Origin: Scortum barcoo | Taxonomy: Eukaryota > Chordata > Actinopteri > Centrarchiformes > Terapontidae | Reading direction: 5' to 3' | NCBI GenBank assembly: GCA_023238725.1 | Contig: CM041550.1 | Location: 2,302,544 to 2,366,543 of the forward strand | DNA length: 64,000 nucleotides | Shown: piece after piece, positions 24,237 to 35,071 of the stretch | Layout of the letters: each line of letters starts with the position of its first letter | How positions within the stretch are numbered: the stretch's first letter is position 1 | The notes under the pieces: model-generated | Seen by the model: the letters and a program-made list of their open reading frames with translations, nothing else | Told to the model about the DNA's origin: nothing | Databases searched by the model: none | Program-made: the position numbers and the translations under genes

Positions 24237-24412
24237 CTTGTATTTTCCCTTGCAGATGGCTTCGAACAGGCGCTCCTTGGTGCCGTAGAAAGGCAGACAC
24301 CCCGAGAGGAGGATGAAGAGGATGACTCCGCAGCCCCAAACATCCACAGGTTTACCGTACGGCTCCCTCTTCACCACCTCAGGGGCCATGAAGTGGGGCG
24401 TCCCTACCCGGC
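24237..24412 (-). CDS. cask: CASK exon 7: kinase C-lobe with APE motif
   Basis: This 176-nt exon covers residues 178-236. It contains the APE motif (MAPEVVKREPYGKPVD), then VWGCGVILFILLSGCLPFY and KERLFEAICKGKYK. The acceptor is CTCCTCAG. The donor, AAG|GTCGGG, is poor, but phase 0 and the start of exon 8 agree with it. Confidence 0.96.
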
Positions 24413-24944
24413 CTGAGGAGACAAACAGAGCAGGTGATTTCTTATGAAGTCAGGTGTGTGACAGCGTGTAATTACAATAAAGAGCACAAGTGAAAGCACA
24501 CACACATAATGTGACTTCTCTATTCTTTATTCATTTCTATTGAACTAGAAAAAGGAAGTGGTTTCTGATCACCTCTTCCTCGTTATAAACGTGTAAAAAA
24601 ACTCTGTCATGTTTTTTTGTGTCTAATTATTGTCCCTCGTGGTCGCTCCCCTGCAGGTACATTTCCTGTTATGACTATAATTACACAAAAGACTACCTCT
24701 TGAGGCTGAAGCTTTCACATCCACGTTCAAAACTACAACTTCATTTTCCGGCTCGTGAGGAAGCGAAGTGGACTTATTGGACTTGTGTCCTTTACAGCAG
24801 CTTAGAACTCATGAAACTTATGAAGGGGGGGGGAGTTAAAATATATTTCTGCTATGAAATCTGTATTTTTGGAGTTTGTTTTGTTTTGTTTACTTGAGAA
24901 GTCAAATGTTTGTGTTTCTTGTATGTTCAGTTGTGTTTCTGTAC
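24413..24944 (-). other. cask: CASK intron 6
   Basis: This 532-bp intron has no recognised feature apart from a short G run near 24827. Confidence 0.8.
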
Positions 24945-25047
24945 CTCCTGCCACCAGGCCCGACTCTCCAAGCTGGATGGCGACTCCGAACCCGCCCAAC
25001 TTGACGGGAGCCGAGTTCTCTTTGGACGCCAGCAGCACACAGTGAGG
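24945..25047 (-). CDS. cask: CASK exon 6: degenerate Mg-binding motifs (PHC, GFG)
   Basis: This 103-nt exon covers residues 144-178 (PHCVLLASKENSAPVKL then GGFGVAIQLGE). The residue normally Asn after HRDxKP is Cys (equivalent to Cys146), and the usual DFG is GFG (Gly162). These substitutions are the known hallmarks of CASK, linked to Mg-independent weak kinase activity. The acceptor is TTTTTTCAG and the donor GTACAG. It ends in phase 1. Confidence 0.97.
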
Positions 25048-26699
25048 CTGAAAAAATGACACGAGAGAGGAGAAAGAAGAGACAGACTCATGATCAGATG
25101 GTCGTACTTTGTTAATTAAAGAGCGACACCCTCCTATAAATAACAAAAAAAATCACATGTGAGAGACACACCCAAACCATCACCCACCACGACCACACAC
25201 AAATAACCCGCAACGTAGGAGGATCACAGGACGAGGATCACTTATATACATCTGAACTTCCGCAGGATGCCATTTTTTTTTACTCACATTTGAGTCATTT
25301 CAGACCATTTCTAATGTTTTCTGCTAAATAAGACGTCTTTGACTATCTCTGTCTATATTCTGATTCTGCATTATTCCCGTGATACGGATGAATATTTAAT
25401 TTCTTGGGATCGAACAACTCTACCATGACTTTATCCAAAGTTAAAGTAGCTTCTCATTTCCTTTCACATCTTCTCCACTTCTTTAGATTCTCTTATCTGA
25501 TGTCATGCACAGTTTTTGTGGTTAAAAGTAGTTTCTCATGCGTCGTATGCATCTACAGTATCACCTTGTGGTTGTGTAGTTTTGATCTTAGAACACAACC
25601 TTCCACCGCACATCGACATGAAAATTAAGATACAGATAATCGATGCTGGTCTAAAACTGCAGCTTTATATCAAGTTTTATCATGAAGCATAATACAAGTT
25701 GCTGCATATCAGCACTCACACATATCAGCATTTTGTCACTCTTACAGAAATGTAACACGGTCGAATTAAAAGAGTATGAGCGGGCAGGACACAGAGAATT
25801 AAAACACAAACTTGAAAGCTTCACTTTAGTTTGCACACTGGTTAATTAACTCCATGTGTAAATCACATTTGGTGTACTGCACACGCAGCACTGACTGTTA
25901 ATAATGCGTCTGCTCTGACCCGAGCTTTCATAATGTGATGGAGTGATTAACATTCAAGAACAGGTATATGATTCCCTCGACCCTTTGCCTACAAATTCAG
26001 CCGGAGAGGCTGACAGCAGCTAATGTCTCTTGGGTGGCAATTTAAACCTTAGCCTTGGTTCACTCTGACGGCATCGCTTTAATTATTGTGAGGGCATACG
26101 GTGGTATTTTGGGACTCTTTCTCTCACAGTTGGCTGCACTCATAGCACATACTTCCATATTATAATCAGAGCCCAAAGTGGAAAGCATATTGTGTATATA
26201 CAAGTGGTGCATGCTCTGTGATCCCACTGCTCGCCCTCATCAGAAGGTCCACACCAAGTCCTGCCCTGCCTTTCTCTCTCTCAGTCAGAGTTATGCACAG
26301 TGGTTGTGAGGAACGAGTGGGCTGACCACATCTCTCTCTCTCTGTATAACATTACCACACTCTGTACTCAGCAATTCTCCGTCAACGACTTTCAAAAGCA
26401 GCGCTGGGGAGGGCACACTTCTCACAAACGCAGAGATAACGGACAGAGAGGAAACAAAATAAAGAAGCAGACTCTACGCAGGCTGTTTTTAATTTGGACG
26501 TGGATTATTTGGACGGCAGCAGAAAGCTGAACACACGATGACAGAAAGAGAGGAAGTTAAACTTTACAAGTCTTTTCAGGACAGCACATTTTGGATGGTT
26601 TCTCCTACAGATTAAACTTGAGGGAATATACTGGAGCGCCTCAGAGGAAAAGAAAAAGGACTGCAGAGCTACTATTCTTCAGCTCAAAGTGATTTGGGA

Positions 26700-26760
26700 T
26701 TTATCCTCCTCGTCCACACGGGCTCATGCAAGTGTTTATTTAACAGACTTCAATGACTAG
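26700..26760 (+). promoter_or_regulatory. gpr34: Probable 3' end of a non-coding first exon of gpr34
   Basis: A strong donor (ACTAG|GTGAGTACTT) at 26761 is followed by an acceptor ending at 27161, 89 nt before the chosen start codon. That is the usual GPR34-type layout of a separate 5' leader exon. The left edge of the exon and the promoter cannot be located by eye, so only the last 60 bases are marked. Splicing here creates a short upstream ORF from the ATG at 26755. Confidence 0.45.
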
Positions 26761-27250
26761 GTGAGTACTTTACAAAGATCTTTTTCATTTTACTGCATTT
26801 TCACTTACTAATCTTTTCTAATATTATAAACTATAATTATAAACATTTGATGTGAACCGTGAACTGACTGTACGTGTAACTTTGGTCGTTAATCTGTTTG
26901 TGTGTTTCAACACAAGTTCTGTGCTTCTGCAATCTCATCACAGATGTTATCACAAAGAAAGTTCAGACCTGTTATGTGAACCTCTGCAGAGTTAGCAACG
27001 CATTTCTTTCTGGGACTTTCCAGTTTGTGTTGGTATGGCGGTCAGCAAGTCTTATATGTAATTATTGAGGGCAGGCTTAATACCGGTTTAGGGCTAATCC
27101 ATACAGCTGGACCTCACAAAAACCTGCACTAATGAGTCCTTTGTTTTGCTTCCTTTTTTAGGGTTGAGCATCACAAAAACCACCATCACCAAAAACACCA
27201 TCACCACCTCCCAGAGTTCAAATAGCTCCCTTTTTCTCATTACCACCACA

Positions 27251-28410
27251 ATGACCAGCGGGATCAACTTCACCACAACCGCTGGCGCCCAAGGATCCTG
27301 CGTGGATTATGACGCGCTGCAGAGCCCGTTGGCGGTGCTGTACTCGATCATCTTCGTCCTGGGTCTGGTTGGGAACCTGGTGGCTCTGTGGGTTTTCTTC
27401 TGGGTTCACTCCAAGAAGAACTCTGTGCGGGTGTTCCTCATAAACGTGGCTTTTGCGGACCTGCTGCTGGTGGTGTGTCTGCCGTTCAGGATACTCTACC
27501 ACAGCCGAGGTAACACGTGGAACCTGGATCCCACCTTGTGCAAAATAGTGGGCCACCTCTTCTACATGAACATGTACATCAGTGTCACGCTGCTGGGGCT
27601 GATCAGCGTGGACCGCTACCTGAAGATCCACCGAGGGGCAGTGGTGCGGCACAGACTGCAGTCCACCAGATGGAGCTCCGTCCTCTGTGCAGTCGTCTGG
27701 ATCGGAGCCTCTGTCCTGACCTTGGTGCTCCTAGTGTCAAAGCATCAATTCCAGGTTGGCAGGTAGGTGAAATATCATCAAGTCTTCCTGTTGTGGTCTC
27801 TAGTGGTTATTGGTGTTCTAACATGTTTTGTGTTTCCAGGTGTTTCCACTACAAGACGCTCCGCAACGAGCAGTGGAAGGCCTACATCAACATCTTTGTG
27901 GTGGTCATCTTCTGGCTCGTGTTCATCGCTCTGGTGGTGTCTTACGGAAAGATCGCCCTCAAGCTCCTGAGAACATCACAGGAGAAACCAGACCTGCCCA
28001 ACGCGGCCCACTACACTCGAACTGCCAGGAAGTCCTTCTTCATCCTCTTCCTCTTCACCGTCTGTTTCGTCCCCTATCACACCGTCAGGATCTTCTACAT
28101 AAAGACCCAGATCACGGACACGTCATGTTTCTGGCAGGGTGTGGCGGACAAAGCAAATGAGGTGGCTTTGCTGTTTTCTGCCCTCAACAGCTGCCTGGAC
28201 CCTGTGATGTATTTCCTGTTATCCTCCTCCATGAGGAAGGAGGTGATGCGCCTCGCGAGCAACGTGTTTTGTGTGCGAGAGTTTGCCGCAGTCAGCGGGA
28301 GCAGCTCCACCGCTGAAGAGGATGGGAGGAGTGGGAGGGCGGACAGAGGCCAAACCAACATCAGCTTAATCAACCATTTGACAGAGAAGATGGTTAATGA
28401 CTCAACCTAG
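27251..28410 (+). CDS. gpr34: GPR34-like lysophosphatidylserine receptor (class A GPCR)
   Basis: Two coding exons, 27251..27762 and 27840..28410, joined across a 77-bp GT-AG intron (AG|G splits an Arg), encode 360 residues; human GPR34 has 381. GPR34 is a P2Y12-group receptor for lysophosphatidylserine, mainly on microglia and other myeloid cells, and signals through Gi. Visible features are an N-glycosylation site at N6 (NFT), GN in TM1 (41-42), the LPFRILYH end of TM2, Cys97 and Cys172 for the TM3-ECL2 disulphide, DRY at 121-123, FVPYHTVRIFYI in TM6 and CLDPVMYFL in TM7 (DPxxY at 291-295). ATG 27251 is chosen because ATG 27146 lies before a good acceptor (TTTTTTAG ending at 27161) and so is probably intronic. 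A candidate polyA signal AATAAA is at 28889. The gene lies inside CASK intron 5 on the opposite strand. Teleosts have several GPR34 paralogues; which one this is remains open. Confidence 0.93.
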
Positions 28411-28984
28411 TTTGGTGTTTGAGACTGTGACCCGTCTCTGGTATAAATATGACAAACAAACATTATGTAGCATGAGCTAAACTCGCTGAATAATTTTAAA
28501 ATTTTGCTGTGACTTAATTGTGTTAATTGTGTCATACTGTTAACAGTTTCCCTTTATTCTGCATGGTGGGGTCAGAGTAAAAGGAGAACAGCTGTTGTTT
28601 AACGTAAAGGTGATAAAATCAGCAGGACATCAGCACTTCCAGGATAAGAAGTTTACAGTGCGTCTACAGGGCAGCAGTGGTCACCCATCGATCTGAAAAA
28701 CACGAACCAAGTCTGCTTAAGATCTCAACAACTAGACAAGACAGCAGATCTGAGATAGAACAATACAACATTTCTGATGAACAGGGAAAACATTAAGTGT
28801 GCCTTCACAAATACAATCGAATAATACAGTATTTTAACACAGTAAAAACATGACTTTTATAATTAAACTAATACTGAGATTTCACACAAATAAAACCCAA
28901 CTAGTCTTTTTTTCAATTCACTGATTGCTTTGAGAATATCATAAAATAATGAAGAAGATTAAGAGTCGACCGCTGCATTAGCCG

Positions 28985-29430
28985 CTCTGTGAAGCTGTAC
29001 TAAATGAAACATTAGCATGGCACCATGCTCACAATGTCAACGCCATGATGTAAACGTTAGTTACCATCTTAGATTAGCGTGCTAACACCATCTTCTTAAA
29101 CACCAGCCCAGCAGAGACTGAGGGGAACGTCATCAGTTCTGCAGGTATTCGGTCATAAACCAAAGTACAGTTGGAGGAAGGTCATTAGGGTGCTTTGTCT
29201 ATGCATCATGAATGTCATAGACAAATTTAGCGTTAATCCATTAGGCACAGGTGGAGATATTTAACTGAAGGTGAGGTGAAATTTTGCTGGAAAAACCAGG
29301 AGATCGCCAAAACCGCTCTCTTGTATTTCTCAATAAGTTATCATGACAATCCATCTAGCAGTTTTAGAGATATTTTTTAAATATTTCAGTCTGGATCAAA
29401 GTGGTGAATTCACCTAACCACAGAATGACA
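28985..29430. repeat. Dispersed perciform interspersed repeat (degenerate)
   Basis: The blocks GCATGGCACCATGCT, GTCATCAGTTCTGCAGGTAT, GGTCATAAACCAAAGTA and TATTTCAGTCTGGATCAAAG occur in the same order as in a very common percomorph repeat I know by its consensus phrases. The class is not known to me and the edges are approximate. Confidence 0.55.
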
Positions 29431-31431
29431 TTGTCGTCCACAGAGACGTGTTGATTGTATGTTTTTTTCAGCTTCAAATTCCTTGTTTTGTCCAAAATTC
29501 AAAAGTATTCAATTAACAATAAAGCAAAACAGCTGCAAATGAACTTTGGAAAATCTGGAAACAGAAAATCTTCATAATGTGTTTTTAAAATAAACTATTT
29601 CTTAACTAATTATGAAAATAGTTAACAATATATTTGTTGATGAATTGATTCATCATTTTAAGTTCTGGAATAATAATATAATATATATTGTGTTCACCAA
29701 AGATTTATTTTAGTTTTACTTTACTTACTAAATCCAAGTCAAGGTCAGTCAGGTCAAGTACTGCTGTAATAAAAAATGTGACATTCAGACTGAGATGAAG
29801 GAGAGAAGATGGGAACTTTGCAGAAAACATCAAAGCCTGAACTTTCATGATGAATTAGGACAGTGATAGTGAAGCTTCCAGTGAACCCAGAGGAGCTTTT
29901 ACCAAGATGAAAGCTGGGGGGGGTTACCAATAAAATACCACTCTTCGTAATGTCAGAGCTTTTCTCAAACATGTACCCCAACTAAGGACTGTGTCTAGAC
30001 TTTAAACTTTATCTTGATGTGATTTATTTGCTTTACTTTGCTCACATCAATGTAAAAAGTCATGTTTTATATAAATTAGGTTTTAAATAGTTCTGTGTGT
30101 CAATCAATATGTAATGTGTAATGACATTTAAGCCCTTGATAACTCGACCACATCTCTTTTCAGCTAACACTGGAACAGGAGCGCCACCTCGAGGCAAAAG
30201 AAATACAGAGAGTTTTATCAAATTCGGACATCAAGTAGATCAGCTGGTGTGACTTCTTTGTTTATAAGAGTAGAGAGAGAGAAAGAGGACTATGGATGTA
30301 AAGCGAAAAGAAGCTGGAAAGGAGAAGAAAGGAGAAAGTAAAATATGGAAACTTTAAAGTCTATATGTGAGGAAATAAACTGTAAAAAAAAAAAAGCAAT
30401 TGTTTCAAGAAAAAATAAACATCAAATATCAAAAAAGAGGATTGGAAATGTGTAAACTGAAGTGATGCAGCACACCACTTTTCACATTCTACCCTTTATA
30501 CTTTAGATGTACCTTTTATTAGCACGTATGGTAATCAAGAGGGCGGAAACAAATAAAGAATACGCAGAACAAAAACCACTCCCACAAACAAAAGTCCCTC
30601 AGTGTAAAGATTAAACAAAAAACCTCCACTTAAGCAGGAAGTTGCACAAAAGCGTCACCTCAAGCCGACTGTTAACCATCATCATTCATCTTCATCTGCC
30701 AGTATTTTACTTTGAGGAAGTTGCTGCTGCTGTTGTTGATGCCCTCGAATGTTCTCAGAGCTCCTGAAAGTGGTACGTACAGCTGATGAGCCGTGTGTGA
30801 TGCAAGTATGCGATGTGTGCTCTCATTTGTAAATGTCATCGCTTAAAATATATTTTAAACAATTATTATTTATACAGTCTGTAATCTTAACTTCAAAGTA
30901 GACTTATATGAACATTAGGTGTTCAAATGTTGTTCAAATATTACACTACATTGCATAAATTAGAAACTTTAGTAAAAAAATATAATAAAATAAACATGGG
31001 GTTAAGAGACTTGCTTGATGTTATAATAGGAGATGAGAGTGATTATAATTCATCACAAACTGTGCTCTTCCTACTATTTAAAATAATTTAAATAAAATAA
31101 TCTGTAACTTAAATAAAAAGTAAATTCTAAAATGCTGAAATATGTTGAAGGTTTTCTAGTTTCTCACTTCTCTCATTTTTGAGCCTATGTGCACTGTGAA
31201 ACAGGAACCTATAAGAACAGACCTTGTATATGTGGAGTATGTACATCAAGCTAAAAAGTGCATCTGTCACCTCTGAAAGGTTGGATAAATAACTCACATG
31301 CAAATAAATACAGAACCTAAAGAAAGCAAGTTTAGAGCTGCTGTGGGAAGTCGAATAAATAAAAGTCTTGTGTTGTGACAATGTGTTTCTGTGTTGGAGG
31401 TCTGATTTGTTTCATCTCTTTCACAGATCAA

Positions 31432-32917
31432 ATGGAGAATACGACGCTCACTCTTCCAGCTGGTAACTCCTCCGCTCTCTCCCTCTGCCCCTCTGCTGCC
31501 ACGCTCTTCGTCCTCCCCTTCGTCTACTCGCTCCTCTTCCTCACATCTCTCCCGGGCAACGCTCTGTCTTTGTGGGTGTTCCAGCGCTGCATCTCCTCCA
31601 TCTCCCCCATCCACATCTACCTGTCCCACCTGAGCATCTCCAACCTGATATTATCCCTCACCACGCCCTTCCTCGTGGCTTACTTCGCGCGGGGGTCGGT
31701 GTGGACGCTGAGCGCCACTCTGTGTCAGCTCGTCCTGCACGGCATCACCCCCGTGCTCCACATCAACATCTACATCGGCCTGATGATCCTCACCTGGGTG
31801 GCCCTCAGCCGCTTCGCATCCCTCATCCAGCGCACCCACGCCTCCAGGCCGAGCAGCTGCACCACGCTGCTGCCCCACGGCTTCTTCTTCACCTGCCTCA
31901 CAAAAACCTCCTTCGCCAGCAGGGTGTGTTTCACAATGTGGGCGGTGGCAGTCGGGGGCATCGTGCCAGTGACAGTTTACTACTCAGTGAAAGAAGTTGT
32001 GAGTGGGGAGGTCGCTCAGGGAGGGGGGCGCGTGGAGGTTTGCTACAACCCTGCCGTGGAAATAGGAGGCAGAATGTCTGCGGTCCTTCACATGCCCGCT
32101 ATTAGCCTGTTCTTCGTGTTTTACCTGCTGGTGCTGCTGTCATACATGACGGTGCTGAGGCACATCAGAAACTCGCGTCGCAGCGCAAACGTCACAACCT
32201 CCCAGAGCCTGCTGCGGCGGGTCTCCAGAAACATCGTGGTCATCCAGGTATTTTATATGCTTAAGTAATGACCTCTCTTTGTCCGATTTAAAGTATGTTT
32301 ATCACATTTTAAACCCTGATAATCCTAAAAGCTGTTTTTCATTCATTATATTCAGATATGTCAGTGTTTTCTAACTTTCTCCTCTGCAGGTCGTTCTTTC
32401 AGTTTGTCTGCTGCCGTATCACATCTTCAAACCCATCTTCATTTTTCTGGCCCACAATCAACACCAGCTGACGTATTCACCTGGACCCAACGTCTACAAC
32501 CACTGTCATCCACTCTCCAAGTTTGTTGAGGTCAGTACATCCACCTTAATGTGAATTTTAAGCAGGCTGCATGTCTACACTGAACAAATGGCGATGATGA
32601 TGATGATGATGATGATGATGTGTTTCTTCCTCCAGCTGAAGAACTGTCTGTTGCTTCTGGCTGCACTGAGAGGCTCGACTGACCCTTTGATGTACTTCCT
32701 GTTAGACAAAACCTTCAGGTATCAGACCCTCAGACTGTTAAGGTGCGACCGAATCAACCCCGGAGGCAAACAAACGTGCTGGTCAGTTACAGGAAGTGCC
32801 AATCAGAGGGCAGAGGCATTAGAGCTGGGCGAAGGAAACGTGGCGACAGCTACCGTGGGTTCGAGTCATGAGAGTGTTTTGAATCCGACAAATCTTTCTT
32901 GTGAAAATGATATTTAA
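31432..32917 (+). CDS. gpr82: GPR82 orphan class A GPCR
   Basis: Three coding exons, 31432..32247, 32390..32530 and 32636..32917, with GT-AG introns all in phase 0, encode 412 residues (human about 336). GPR82 is an orphan receptor related to GPR34 and the P2Y12 group. Family-specific blocks are HIYLSHL (61-67), VPVTVYYSV (178-186), CYNP..E.GG (204-213), PYHIFKPIF in TM6, STDPLMYFLLDKTF in TM7 (335-339 is DPLMY), and N-glycosylation sites at N3 and N12. The E/DRY position reads SRF (126-128), so the acidic residue is missing, as in human GPR82 (SRY). Start 31432 follows an acceptor (CTTTCACAG) at 31426, implying an upstream non-coding exon; GTACGT at 30773 is one candidate donor. Loops around residues 135-160 and 190-203 and the C-tail are longer than in human. 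A (GAT)n tract abuts the last acceptor. Confidence 0.92.
32593..32621 (+). repeat. (GAT)n microsatellite in gpr82 intron 2
   Basis: About ten GAT units end 14 nt before the first base of gpr82 coding exon 3, occupying the branch-point region of the 105-bp intron. Confidence 0.95.
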
Positions 32918-33176
32918 AACGTAAAAAGTGTGGGTGTCCTGAAAGTCGGGTAGTTTAAATGTAGTGTGTTGAATCTAAAAAAAAAAGTGTCGATGTGATA
33001 AAATCTGCAGGGGAAAAGATCATCATAATGTCATTTTCAAGTGTACATGGAAATGTTTGTAGAGCTGCCGCCGCCATGTGCAGCAGCAGGCTATAAATAT
33101 TTGATATCTGTGTGTCATAAAGCCTGTTCAGTAATTGTGTATAAATTATTGATGAGGGATTACAGAGCAGTACGCT

Positions 33177-33215
<39 letters not shown>

Positions 33216-33830
33216 AAGGTGTGTGGAGGCTGTGTTGGGAGAGTTTTCAAAAAGACAATGTTCTGTGAAGTGTGGCCCCTGCAGATGTGCGACCCCCCGA
33301 GGGGCCACGAGCTTTTCAGACTGAAGGAAGCAGACAGCCGAGAGACTCACAAACTCGAAAGTGTGTGTGTGTGTGTGTGTTTGCCTCTAAACACACACAA
33401 ACAGGCCAGAGGAAATATACACAGCACACACCAAGAAACGCAGCCAGGAGAGAATCCGCGCCGAGCGACGGAGACGGAGGGAAGAGGAGAGGATAACAAC
33501 GAGCGAAGTGCCACAAGTGATGTTCAGAGCTGTTTGAGGAAAATATACTGAGGAGGAGAGTTAAAACTAAAGTCTCACCCAAAGGCTCAGAAGCAAACAG
33601 GGGTTTAAAATAGTAAATCAAAGTAAATAATTCTTTTCTTTTATTCTATTTGCATTTATAATATTTCACAACGACTCAACATACGTGTCTTGCGATAAAT
33701 ACATAATTTGGGTTTGTTTTAAAACGGCCAACATGTCTAAAAGCAGAATTTCATTTTAATTTAATTTTACCTTTGTAAAGTGTATATATTTGTTATTTTC
33801 ATTTCTTTTCAATTTAATTTTAATATTTAA

Positions 33831-33965
33831 TACTAGTAACTATGGTAACTGGTAACTATGGTAACTGGTAACTATGATAACCTGTAACCATGGTAACTGG
33901 TAACTATGATAACCTGTAACCATGGTAACTAGTAACTATGGCAACTGGTAACCATGGTAACGATG
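33831..33965. repeat. Tandem array (about 16-nt units) containing RFX X-box motifs
   Basis: The unit is roughly TAACTATGGTAACTGG, with variants. Three places (33884-33897, 33916-33929, 33948-33961) read GTAACCATGGTAAC, which fits the RFX X-box consensus GTNRCC-N(0-3)-RGYAAC with spacer AT. Other units are one mismatch away. Confidence 0.85.
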
Positions 33966-35010
33966 CAGCTATAAAGCCCAGCATTGGGAATGTCCGACGT
34001 CTCCCCCTGCTGAGTTTTTGGGCTGTCAAGTGAAAACATGTAAATATTAGTATTCAAAGTTTCCGTTGATTTTTTTCTTTTACACTGAATCTTGTAACTG
34101 CCATTGATTCATGTTTTACTAGCAATCGGCACATGATAAGATTTATCAGTTGGGTTGTGGAAATTTTGCTTTCTGACTCAACTGTGCTGGGAAATACATT
34201 AAGATTCATGATATAGATCTGAAAACAATGAATCCTCACCAGTGTCTTATCTTAATGCCTTAGCTCATATCCATGCATTTTTTAATGAGAATATATTATA
34301 TATCATCATATTGTCAACTGTAAATCAATACTTGGAATAAATATTTTTCCTAAAAACAATGCGGTCACATTTTTATATTTTTTTAGTAGCAGCTTTCTGA
34401 CTTCTGGGTTAGGGTTAGGTAAGTCTGTCTGAAGCTAACAGGACATCAAGCTGCTCTCTGCTGCTGTGTAAGTAAGCCGCTGTGAGCACACGGTGATAAG
34501 TCTGACCAAGTGAACAAATCAACATTTTTATCAACTCTCATCTCAGTTATGACGGCTGGTTAGTGAGAAAAGATAAGTGAGATAAGATTTTAATGAGTCA
34601 CTACTTAAGTCACCCACCCTTGGAAAAAGTTACGTGTCAAATAAGGTCTCGCATATCTGTCACGCACTTATTGAAAAAAAAAAAAAACGAGTTTCGTGCA
34701 GCGTATTGGCAGGAAAGGCGGCCTAATCCGGGCAAGAAGAAAAGAAAGTCACACTCGCTTTTACCCCAATTAAAGTAACCTGCAGTGCCTTCAGTGAAGG
34801 CTTTTTTCACTCATGACTGCGACTGTTATTCACATCATTCTCCAAACTGTTCAGCTTCATTACAGATGTTAAGTTTTAAATAAACCTCTGTGTTTGTGGT
34901 GCATGTTTGTGTCTGGGTGCATTCTTGCATTCACTTGTTTTTTTTTGTGGGAATAGCAGGAGTCTCCTCAGAGACAGCATTAGTTCCAGTGGCTGTCCAC
35001 TGCTGTCAAC

Positions 35011-35011
<1 letters not shown>

Positions 35012-35069
<58 letters not shown>
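35012..35069. repeat. (AC)29 microsatellite
   Basis: An uninterrupted 58-nt AC run. Confidence 0.95.

Positions 35070-35071
<2 letters not shown>

Noticed and set aside
27146..27250. An upstream in-frame ATG that would add 35 residues to gpr34
   Set aside because: It precedes a good acceptor (TTTTTTAG ending at 27161) and encodes a low-complexity Thr-rich stretch; the 27251 start fits the family better.
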